A stretch of 15,639 nt of DNA, taken from assembly GCF_018260405.1 (NCBI RefSeq), contig NZ_JAGLBG010000061.1, positions 1 to 15,639 on the forward strand, read 5' to 3'. Shown here piece by piece: positions 9,045 to 15,639 of this stretch (its first letter is position 1; each line of letters begins with the position of its first letter). The position numbers were made by a program, and so were the translations under genes. The notes under the pieces are model-generated. The model saw only the letters and a program-made list of their open reading frames with translations. It was not told where the DNA came from and made no database searches. Source of the DNA: Deinococcus sp. (GTDB lineage: Bacteria; Deinococcota; Deinococci; Deinococcales; Deinococcaceae).

Positions 9045-9086
9045 TTATCCACAGATTTTATCCACAGGCAAAACACCTGTGGATAA
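9045..9086. promoter_or_regulatory. Satellite DnaA-box cluster between eno and dnaN
   Basis: Three perfect boxes: TTATCCACA at 9045-9053 and 9058-9066, and inverse TGTGGATAA at 9078-9086. The last two form an 11-bp inverted repeat (9058-9068 with 9076-9086). The 9043-9067 segment differs by a single inserted G from a 24-base module found twice in oriC (10543-10566 and 10596-10619). It lies downstream of dnaN and upstream of the eno promoter, so it could titrate DnaA, regulate eno, or belong to an extended origin. Confidence 0.75.
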
Positions 9087-9177
9087 TTTTGTTTTGAGCA
9101 GATAAAAAATGAGCTTCGGGACAAAACCTTGGGACGGTCAAACCCAGTAGTGGCCTGTACTGCCCCAAAAAGGCCCC

Positions 9178-10260
9178 TTAAACACGTAGCGTGACCATCA
9201 CCGCCATATAGCCACCTCCACCGCTGGCGCGGAAGATAGCGGGGCTGGTAGAGCCACTGAACAGCAGCTCGGCTTCTCCCTCAATTGGCCCTAGGGCGTC
9301 CATGACATGCCGGGCGTTGAAAGCCAGGCTCATTGCGGGCTCGCTGCCACCCTGCACCACGTCCAGCGTGTCCTGGGCGCGGCCATAATCCCCCTCGGCC
9401 GCCAGCCGCAACTTGCCTTCCGAGACCAGAAACTCGACCCGGTTGTTGGCGTTTTTGTCGGCCAGTACGGCGACGCGGTTCACGGCTTCCTTGAGTGCCG
9501 TGGCAGGCAGTGTCACCTGCAACTTGATGTCTTTGGGAATCACCCGCTCGTAATCGGGGAAATCGCCGTCCAGCAGTTTAAGGTTCATGCGGACACGGTC
9601 TGTCGTAACCGTCAGCATGCCCTCGCCGTAGGTAAACCGGGCCTCGCCGTCACGCAGGACCCGGATCAGTTCATCTACGCTCCGGGCCGGAATAATCAGG
9701 TTTTTGCCGTCGCCATTGGCCGGGAAATCACGAATGGCAACCCGGTAGCCGTCCGAGGCCACCACGCGGGCCTGTTGACCGTGGTGCTCGAGCTTAATCC
9801 CCCGGAAGACCGCCTGAAAAGCCTCGTTGCTGGCGGCGTAACGCACACTGGAAAAAGAACGGGACAGCTCCTCGGCATTCAGGCTGACGTCGGCGGCGAC
9901 CGGGAAACTCAGGGGCGGATAAGCTTCGAGATCACCAGTTTGCAGTTTGAAATCTGACCCGCCAGAGCGCACCGATAGCTCTTTGCCCGTGATTTCTAAT
10001 TCGACCAGTTCGCCACCCAGGTTACGAACGATCTGAGCAAACAGGTGAGCAGGAACCACGAAGTTTTGCGGCTCCTGAACCTCGGCAGGCACAAAACACG
10101 ACAGGTCGATTTCGAGGTTCGTGCCGCTTAGGGTTAGTCCGGCTTCGGAAGATTCGACTTTCAGTGCCGTCAGGAGCGGATTGCTGCTTCGGCTGGGAAT
10201 CACTCGTTCCAGCAGACCGAGTCCTTCACTCAGGGTTTTTTTGGTCACATTTGCTCTCAT
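9178..10260 (-). CDS. dnaN: DNA polymerase III sliding clamp (beta subunit)
   Basis: Ring-shaped dimeric clamp that tethers DNA polymerase III to DNA and recruits repair and replication-control factors. The 360-residue protein is close to the usual ~366 and opens with MRANVTKKTLSEGLGLLERV, typical of the first clamp domain. Landmarks include NPLLTALKVE, LNAEELSRSFSSVRYAAS at the start of domain 2, DGYRVAIRDF, and GDFPDYERVIPK near the start of domain 3. It ends in VMVTLRV where most clamps have a PMRL-like tail. The start ATG has GAGG ten bases upstream. It lies directly beside oriC, on the DUE side, with transcription running away from the origin. No convincing terminator was seen; the downstream gap carries DnaA boxes. 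A dedicated promoter could not be assigned. Confidence 0.97.
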   Translation of the reverse strand: MRANVTKKTLSEGLGLLERVIPSRSSNPLLTALKVESSEAGLTLSGTNLEIDLSCFVPAEVQEPQNFVVPAHLFAQIVRNLGGELVELEITGKELSVRSGGSDFKLQTGDLEAYPPLSFPVAADVSLNAEELSRSFSSVRYAASNEAFQAVFRGIKLEHHGQQARVVASDGYRVAIRDFPANGDGKNLIIPARSVDELIRVLRDGEARFTYGEGMLTVTTDRVRMNLKLLDGDFPDYERVIPKDIKLQVTLPATALKEAVNRVAVLADKNANNRVEFLVSEGKLRLAAEGDYGRAQDTLDVVQGGSEPAMSLAFNARHVMDALGPIEGEAELLFSGSTSPAIFRASGGGGYMAVMVTLRV

Positions 10261-10369
10261 GCTGTTTTCGCCTCGCTTCTCTTTTTTCTTTTTAGGATGT
10301 TTTGGAGAACTGGGGTTGACGATCGCCTGAAACCCTATCTGTTAACTGTATCTATTTAACCTATAAAAA

Positions 10370-10387
10370 TAGTAGTAGTAGTAGTAG
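10370..10387 (+). promoter_or_regulatory. Probable DnaA-trio element, (TAG)6
   Basis: Six perfect TAG triplets end four bases before a tandem pair of DnaA boxes and abut an AT-rich tract. Read from the minus strand this gives boxes, GGTC, then a bottom strand of 3'-GAT-5' repeats. That is the order and polarity described for DnaA-trio elements of the B. subtilis basal unwinding system, where DnaA loads on single-stranded DNA. Confidence 0.75.
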
Positions 10388-10487
10388 GACCTGTGGATAC
10401 TGTGGATAAGTGGCTTGCACACCCACTAGGCGCTGAAAATTTATCCACAGGGGGCCTGTGGATAACCCTCAAAACCTGTGGATATCC

Positions 10488-10553
10488 TGTGGATAACTAG
10501 GCCACTTATCCACAGGGTCTGCAACCTGTGGATAAGTGGCCTAGTTATCCACA
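10488..10553. repeat. Perfect 29-bp inverted repeat in oriC
   Basis: Arms 10488-10516 and 10525-10553 are exact reverse complements, separated by an 8-base spacer. Each arm holds two DnaA boxes in opposite orientation, giving four boxes in all. The length and perfection suggest that it could extrude as a cruciform or is kept identical by conversion. Confidence 0.9.
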
Positions 10554-10619
10554 ATTTTATCCACAGAAAAAGGACACTTATCCACAGGTTTTCGGAGTTA
10601 TCCACAATTTTATCCACAG
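10543..10619. repeat. Duplicated two-box module in oriC
   Basis: The 24 bases at 10543-10566 recur exactly at 10596-10619. Each contains two direct DnaA boxes whose starts are 12 bp apart. A near copy with one extra G is at 9043-9067. Confidence 0.85.
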
Positions 10620-10656
10620 GAGTCAGGTTACAATTGGCTGTTTTTGGAACGCACTT

Positions 10657-10685
10657 TTGGAACGTTTCTGTTTTTGGCTTATAAT
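10657..10685 (+). promoter_or_regulatory. Consensus-like promoter pointing antisense into dnaA
   Basis: TTGGAA (10657-10662), a 17-bp spacer and a perfect TATAAT (10680-10685). Transcription would start near 10692-10693, just at the 3' end of dnaA on the opposite strand. No rightward gene follows, so the product would be antisense RNA to dnaA. Confidence 0.55.
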
Positions 10686-10692
10686 TGTGAGT

Positions 10693-12087
<1,395 letters not shown>

Positions 12088-12392
12088 AACCGGCACCTCC
12101 TTTGTCCTGCTGATACGCACTGCGCTGAACTCTGGCACACCTGGAAAAAAACCACATACGCCTGTGCCAGGCAGCTCTGCGAGTCCATACCGCGAAACCC
12201 GTATCTTTTCCTACTCGCCTCTGCCCAGATTGAATCTAAAACGGCCCGGTTCAATCGGCAGTTCGTATAAGTAGACGGGTCAGGATAGCACTGCCCTCAG
12301 GCCGCACTCAGTACACAGGGAAACCTGGACTGCGTGGACGCTCTGCCCCAAGCGGTCTTGGCCGCGCCTTTGCCTGGGCGCACAATAGGGGC
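12088..12392. other. dnaA upstream region
   Basis: About 300 bases with no gene. It contains the strong dnaA ribosome site (12096-12103), an inverted repeat GATTGAA...TTCAATC (12228-12234 with 12250-12256) that could be an operator, and at its right end the promoter of the small rightward gene. A faint resemblance near 12256-12271 to the ends of the interspersed repeat was not strong enough to call. No DnaA boxes were found here. Confidence 0.5.
12358..12386 (+). promoter_or_regulatory. Leaderless-type promoter of the small gene at 12393
   Basis: TTGGCC (12358-12363), a 17-bp spacer and CACAAT (12381-12386). The ATG follows six bases later, so the transcript should start at or next to the start codon. 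No Shine-Dalgarno is needed or clearly present. Confidence 0.5.
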
Positions 12393-12680
12393 ATGAAAGT
12401 CCGGTTGACCTCACGCGGTCTGCGTGTCCGTATCGATGATCTGGAACTGGCTGCCCTGCAACGCGGCGAGGTGCTGACGGTGGCGTCTAGCTGGGAAGGT
12501 GGGGGCTGGTCTCTGTCGCTTGATCCCCGGCAAGACACCCTTACTGGGGAGGCTGGGGCGCTCCGGGTGGGCGTAAGCGGAGTGCTGGGCATACTGGCTG
12601 ACCCACAGCGCGAAGGCGTTACCCTGACCGGGCCGCCGCAGATCACTGTGGAAAAAGAGTTCGGGCCGCCGCACGCCTGA
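12393..12680 (+). CDS. Small conserved-looking protein of unknown function (95 aa)
   Basis: Opens with MKVRLTSRGLRVRIDDLELAALQRGEV and continues as alternating short strands (GWSLSL, ALRVGVSG, GVTLTGP), suggesting a compact all-beta fold. The opening resembles small uncharacterised proteins that begin MKIRIxGNSIRxRLT (DUF7009-like), but I cannot confirm this. There is no signal peptide, membrane segment or catalytic motif. Support for a real gene: a well-spaced promoter immediately ahead, in-phase GC-rich third positions, and a close convergent fit with dprA (stop codons six bases apart). The start is the ATG following the -10 element, consistent with a leaderless mRNA. Function unknown. Confidence 0.7.
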   Translation: MKVRLTSRGLRVRIDDLELAALQRGEVLTVASSWEGGGWSLSLDPRQDTLTGEAGALRVGVSGVLGILADPQREGVTLTGPPQITVEKEFGPPHA

Positions 12681-12686
12681 GCGTGG

Positions 12687-13769
12687 TCAGCGCCTTGCCC
12701 AGCGTCCGCCCACTTCTTCAGCCAGGCCCATAAGTTGCAGCATGACCAGGGCCGTTTGAAGTTCCGGCAAGGCCAGGGCTGTGGCAGCTTGCAGATCATC
12801 CAAAGTGGTGGGGAACGCTAGCGCCCGGAGCACCTTCTCCTGTTCGGGGGGGAGCTCGGGAAGTGGCTGGGCCGGGGCGGTGCCCCAGTGCAACTCGTCA
12901 AGGATGTCCTGGGCACTTTCGGTCAGCACCGCGCCCTCGCGCAGCAGTTTATGCGGCCCGGCGGCGCGGGGGTCTCCGGCCCGGCCCGGAACAGCGAATA
13001 CCGTGCGGCCACAGTCCAGGGCGTGAGTGGCGGTAATCATGCTGCCCGACTTTCTCTCGCCTTCGGCAATAACGACCCCCGCGCTAAGGGCCGCGATCAG
13101 GCGGTTACGGGTCGGAAAATGGTGCTGCGCGGGGCCGGTGCCAAGCGGGTATTCGCTGACCAGCGTGAGGCGGCGGGCCAGCGGCGCATTTTCGCTAGGA
13201 TAGATCTGATCTACCGCGCTGCCCAGAATGCCGATGCTCAGGCCCCCCGCGTCTACGGCGGCGGTGTGGGCGGCGGTGTCGATGCCCCGCGCCAGTCCAC
13301 TGACAACCATAACCCCGGCCCGCGCCAGATCCGCCGCGATGGTGCGCGAGAGGCTCAGGGCATGCGGGCTGGCTGCCCTGGTGCCCACCATGCCGATGCT
13401 GCGCGGCACGACCGCCAGTTCGGGCCACTCGCCCAGCACCCACAAGACCGGGGGCGGGTCGCCCAGACTTTCGAGCGCCGCCGGATAACCGGGCAGGCCG
13501 CGCCCCAACAGGGTGACGCCCCGGTGCCGACACTTTTCTAGCTCGGCCTGAGCCTGTTCGGCGGCCCTGGGGGTACCGATGGCCGCCACACTTTTGCTGT
13601 CCAGGCCCGGCACTTCGCGCAACTGGCCCAGGTTGGCGGCCAGTGCCGCAGCGGCGCTCCCGAAATGTCGGCGCAGGCTTTCGATTCGCCGTGGCCCCAG
13701 CTGGGGGGTCAGGCGCAGGGTCAGCAATGCCAGAAGTTCAGTCGTCGTTGGCTGGGCCGGAGAAGTCAC
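12687..13769 (-). CDS. dprA: DNA processing protein DprA (natural transformation)
   Basis: Binds incoming single-stranded DNA during natural transformation and loads RecA. The 360-residue protein has an N-terminal helix-hairpin-helix/SAM-like part (~1-85) and a Rossmann-fold core with GTRAAS (129-134), SGLARGIDTAAH (157-168), FPTRNRLIAALS (218-229) and SGSMITA (241-247). The C-terminal ~60 residues fit a winged-helix domain, present in many but not all DprA proteins. The start is GTG at 13769: GAGG is only two bases away, too near to serve as an SD, but TAAGCT lies six bases upstream, so the mRNA is probably leaderless. Its -35 is poor. The gene converges with the small + strand gene and follows a histidine kinase gene by 188 bases, with a repeat between. 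Confidence 0.95.
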   Translation of the reverse strand: MTSPAQPTTTELLALLTLRLTPQLGPRRIESLRRHFGSAAAALAANLGQLREVPGLDSKSVAAIGTPRAAEQAQAELEKCRHRGVTLLGRGLPGYPAALESLGDPPPVLWVLGEWPELAVVPRSIGMVGTRAASPHALSLSRTIAADLARAGVMVVSGLARGIDTAAHTAAVDAGGLSIGILGSAVDQIYPSENAPLARRLTLVSEYPLGTGPAQHHFPTRNRLIAALSAGVVIAEGERKSGSMITATHALDCGRTVFAVPGRAGDPRAAGPHKLLREGAVLTESAQDILDELHWGTAPAQPLPELPPEQEKVLRALAFPTTLDDLQAATALALPELQTALVMLQLMGLAEEVGGRWARR

Positions 13770-13775
13770 TTCCTC

Positions 13776-13781
13776 AGCTTA
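13776..13781 (-). promoter_or_regulatory. Leaderless-type -10 element of dprA
   Basis: TAAGCT six bases before the GTG start. The -35 position would fall at the edge of the interspersed repeat and is not a good match. Confidence 0.35.
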
Positions 13782-13803
13782 AAAGGCCGCACATCACCGG
13801 AAT

Positions 13804-13883
13804 CTTATACGGACTTCCGTCTGTTTCGTTGACCAGCCGCCAGGACGCCGGGTTGTCAGCTTCACGCCCGGAATCCGTATAAG
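13804..13883 (+). repeat. Small interspersed palindromic-ended repeat (copy B)
   Basis: An 80-bp element bounded by CTTATACGGA (13804-13813) and its exact inverse TCCGTATAAG (13874-13883); the inverted similarity runs about 15 bases with one gap. It shares 19 identical bases with copy A at 2833-2851. No coding capacity. It lies between the histidine kinase and dprA, just upstream of the dprA -10, so it may influence dprA expression. Likely a small MITE-like or Deinococcus SNR-type repeat. Confidence 0.75.
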
Positions 13884-13957
13884 TAGCTGGCGGGTGATGA
13901 TGGCGTCATCGCCCCGAGCGGAGCCAGGAGCTACTGACAACCGTCCGAAACCATTGT

Positions 13958-15397
13958 TCAGGGGGCCGCGTTGTCTGGTGCGGCTCGCTCCTGGGGGTCG
14001 TCGTCGCCCAGCGCTGCACCGGGGATGGTTAGCAAGAACTGTGCCCCGCCCGCCGGGTGGTTTCCGCCGCTCAGGTTGCCGCCGTGCATCAGCGCAATCT
14101 GGCGCGACACGCTTAGGCCCAGGCCGCTGCTGCCCGCGCCGCTCACGAAAGGGTCAAAAATCTGTTCTCCCAACTCGGGGGGCAGGCCGGGGCCGTCGTC
14201 CCTGACCTCGAAGGTCAGCCACTCGGGAGTCTCAGTCAGCTTGATGCTGACGTGTCCGCTGGGGCCAGCCGCCCGCCGCGCGTTGGCCAGCAGATTTCGC
14301 AGGGCCTGCGTCAGGCGGTCCGGGTCGCACAAGACGCCGCTGCTCCAGTGGCCGGTAAAATCGGTGCCGGGCACCAACCGGTCCAGCCGTCCCTGTAGGG
14401 TCGTGGCCGGAATGTAGTGCCAGACCAGCCTCATTTCCAGTTCGCCCCGCGCCAGCTGCATGAGGTCCTGGGTAGTGAAATTCAGTTCGTCGGCCACCAG
14501 AGAGGCGCGTAGCACTTCCGGGTCGCCGGTGCGTTCGCCTGCGCGGGCCAGCGACGCTTTGAGCACAGTCAGCGGCGCACCCAACTCGTGCACGATCTGG
14601 CCCAGCAGCTGCTTTTCGCGTTGTTGCCCGGCCTCGATTCTCACCAGCAGGCGATTGATGGCGGCCAGCAGGCGGTGAACTTCATCCTCGCGTTCGGGCC
14701 GCGGCAGAGTCGCCAGACTGCGGGTTGGGTCGATTCGGTCGGCCAGGTCAGCGGCCTGCCCCAGTCCCGCCAGTGCCCGTTTGCCCACCAGCCAACCCAG
14801 CAGCAGCATCAGGAGCGGTGTGAGGGTCAGGGCCAGGGCCAGGGTCCGGGCGGCGCTGTAGCGGGCCGTGACCAGATCGTCTTCGGGCAGCGCCACCCAG
14901 ACGGTGCCGAAGTCTCCGGCAGAGCGGATGGTCGAGCGCATTGGGGCGGCCTGGATACTGAAATGAGTCTGGTTCAGGTAAGGAAAAGGGTCGCCGGATT
15001 TAAGGTGCGGCCCTGGCCCGTTGCTTTGCAGCGCGTGACTGATGCTGATGAGCTTACCGTCTTGCCCGATCAGCGCCGTATATCCGCTGATTGGCGGTAG
15101 CTTTTTGCCCAGGTTGCTGCTCAAGTTGGTATAGGCCTCGGCCACAGCGTCGGCGCGGTCTGTCAGGCGGCGGTCGAACTGGCGATCCATCTGACCCAGC
15201 AGATAAATGGTCATGCCCAGTGTAGTGATGGTCATCAGTGCTAGGGCAGTCAGGCTATACATCAGCGCCAGCCGGAAGCGCAGGCTGTGCCGCCAGGCCA
15301 CCCGCGCCGAATAGAGGCCCGCGCCCGGCGACAGGGGCAAGGAAGTCCGGGTGCTGGGCGCGTCCGGGCTGCGGGTACGCTTTCCTGACGGACTCAT
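13958..15397 (-). CDS. Membrane sensor histidine kinase
   Basis: 479-residue two-component sensor. Order: ~40-residue Pro/Ser-rich cytosolic head, TM1 (~42-68), an extracytoplasmic sensor of about 115 residues, TM2 (~184-206), a HAMP-like linker (~205-260), the dimerisation/phosphoacceptor helix with VHELGAPLT (His270), and an ATPase domain with N-box LRNLLANARRAA, G1 box DDGPGLP, F box IFDPF and G2 box SGLGLSV. The H-box reads HELGAP where HELRTP is usual. The ATG at 15397 is supported by TAGACT six bases upstream, a leaderless pattern, and by lack of an SD. No response regulator is adjacent on either side within the window, so its partner is unknown. The signal is not predictable. Confidence 0.93.
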   Translation of the reverse strand: MSPSGKRTRSPDAPSTRTSLPLSPGAGLYSARVAWRHSLRFRLALMYSLTALALMTITTLGMTIYLLGQMDRQFDRRLTDRADAVAEAYTNLSSNLGKKLPPISGYTALIGQDGKLISISHALQSNGPGPHLKSGDPFPYLNQTHFSIQAAPMRSTIRSAGDFGTVWVALPEDDLVTARYSAARTLALALTLTPLLMLLLGWLVGKRALAGLGQAADLADRIDPTRSLATLPRPEREDEVHRLLAAINRLLVRIEAGQQREKQLLGQIVHELGAPLTVLKASLARAGERTGDPEVLRASLVADELNFTTQDLMQLARGELEMRLVWHYIPATTLQGRLDRLVPGTDFTGHWSSGVLCDPDRLTQALRNLLANARRAAGPSGHVSIKLTETPEWLTFEVRDDGPGLPPELGEQIFDPFVSGAGSSGLGLSVSRQIALMHGGNLSGGNHPAGGAQFLLTIPGAALGDDDPQERAAPDNAAP

Positions 15398-15403
15398 AGC
15401 CTG

Positions 15404-15409
15404 AGTCTA
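15404..15409 (-). promoter_or_regulatory. Leaderless-type -10 element of the histidine kinase gene
   Basis: TAGACT on the minus strand, six bases before the ATG. No convincing -35 at 16-18 bp. Confidence 0.4.
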
Positions 15410-15454
15410 AGGCTGCCCGGCAGCTAAGCGCTGCATTCTCAAGTCCGGCTCAAT

Positions 15455-15565
15455 AGACCTCTTGCGAAAGTGGGGGTCGGGCCGCCCCCAATCTCCGCTT
15501 GCACCGAGCCGGGCCAGTAGGAGCAAACCTAATCAGAATCACTGGGCGACTTTTGCAAGAGGTCT
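15455..15565. mobile_element. MITE-like element with 17-bp terminal inverted repeats
   Basis: Ends AGACCTCTTGCGAAAGT (15455-15471) and ACTTTTGCAAGAGGTCT (15549-15565) are inverse with one mismatch. The 111-bp element codes for nothing. A TA dinucleotide at each end (15454-15455 and 15565-15566) may be the target duplication. It is probably mobilised in trans by an IS with the same ends; the family is not certain. Confidence 0.75.
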
Positions 15566-15601
15566 AAGAGGCTGTCTGAGGCCCATATCGTCGGAGTATC
15601 C

Positions 15602-15639
15602 ATGCTGCCCTCTTCATCAGGCGCACAATCGCTGGAGCA
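15602..15639 (+). CDS. Possible start of a rightward gene (truncated by window end)
   Basis: ATG with GGAG five bases upstream (15593-15596), and open to the end of the window: MLPSSSGAQSLE. A TATCGT at 15586-15591 could be a -10. Only twelve codons are visible, so neither the gene nor its product can be confirmed. If real, it is divergent from the histidine kinase, across the MITE. Confidence 0.35.
   Translation, partial: MLPSSSGAQSLE

Larger units (their letters stand above)
10331..10618. other. Chromosomal replication origin oriC
   Basis: Lies between dnaN and dnaA. Thirteen DnaA boxes of TTATCCACA type are present. Inverse orientation: 10392-10400 (TGTGGATAC), 10401-10409, 10457-10465, 10477-10485 (TGTGGATAT), 10488-10496, 10527-10535. 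Direct: 10441-10449, 10506-10514, 10545-10553, 10557-10565, 10578-10586, 10598-10606, 10610-10618. Eleven are exact. An AT-rich stretch (about 10337-10369) next to dnaN is the likely unwinding element. Between it and the first tandem box pair lies (TAG)6. Boxes nearer dnaN are mostly inverse and those nearer dnaA mostly direct. Known Thermus and Deinococcus origins occupy the same place. Confidence 0.93.

Noticed and set aside
7457..9097. 546-codon open frame on the + strand across eno
   Set aside because: It is antisense to enolase, whose motifs are unambiguous. Long antisense frames are expected in GC-rich genes, and the translation shows no family features.
12181..12271. Third copy of the interspersed repeat upstream of dnaA
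   Set aside because: Only the end near 12256-12271 (TTCGTATAAG) resembles the family; the core CCGTCTGTTTCG is missing.
12088..12392. RDRM (radiation/desiccation response motif) near dnaA
   Set aside because: No TTATG...CATAA palindrome of the known spacing was found here or in the other promoter gaps that I inspected.
12308..12799. 163-codon minus-strand frame spanning the small gene and dprA 3' end
   Set aside because: Overlaps two better supported genes, with Arg/Pro/Ser-rich nonsense composition and no start signal.
12888..13541. 217-codon + strand frame inside dprA
   Set aside because: Antisense to clear DprA motifs; composition is that of a GC-rich shadow.
13884..13957. Terminator of the histidine kinase gene
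   Set aside because: There are short inverted repeats (GATGA/TCATC, GTAGCT/AGCTAC), but no T run follows on the minus strand.

Overview
The window looks like a chromosomal origin region from a Deinococcus species (phylum Deinococcota). The reasons are a large SlpA-type S-layer protein with a coiled coil followed by an outer-membrane beta-barrel; dnaA and dnaN flanking an intergenic oriC packed with DnaA boxes (the layout known from Thermus and Deinococcus); high GC coding sequence; and several genes whose start codon lies 6-7 nt after a -10 element with no Shine-Dalgarno (SD), the leaderless style common in Deinococcus. The species cannot be told from sequence alone.

Layout, left to right. 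1-2659: 3' part of slpA (+) with a strong intrinsic terminator. 2660-3070: no gene, one copy of a small interspersed repeat. 3071-4171: a two-pore-domain-like ion channel gene (-). 4172-4534: a promoter, a possible leaderless 13-codon reading frame and a terminator-like hairpin, all ahead of tyrS (+, 4535-5773). 5774-6102: no gene, but a cluster of DnaA boxes and the pyk terminator. 6103-8929: pyk and eno (-), the last two steps of lower glycolysis. 8930-9177: eno promoter region and a second DnaA-box cluster. 9178-10260: dnaN (-). 10261-10692: oriC. 10693-12087: dnaA (-), apparently starting at a rare ATC codon. 12393-12680: a small uncharacterised protein (+). 12687-13769: dprA (-). 13804-13883: a second copy of the small repeat. 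13958-15397: a sensor histidine kinase (-). 15454-15566: a transposase-less MITE-like element. 15602 onward: possibly the start of a rightward gene.

How it fits together. oriC lies between dnaA and dnaN. It has thirteen DnaA boxes, a perfect (TAG)6 tract beside a tandem box pair in the orientation expected for a DnaA-trio, and an AT-rich unwinding region on the dnaN side. dnaN, eno and pyk run away from oriC, with the leftward fork. dnaA, dprA and the kinase run towards it. DnaA boxes are not confined to oriC: two satellite clusters lie at the eno/dnaN and tyrS/pyk junctions, and the nearer one carries a near copy of an oriC module.

The most interesting items are the satellite DnaA-box clusters, the perfect 29-bp inverted repeat carrying four boxes in oriC, the consensus promoter firing antisense into dnaA, the ATC start of dnaA, and the hairpin-controlled leader of tyrS. 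No phage, CRISPR array, tRNA, rRNA or intact insertion sequence was seen.
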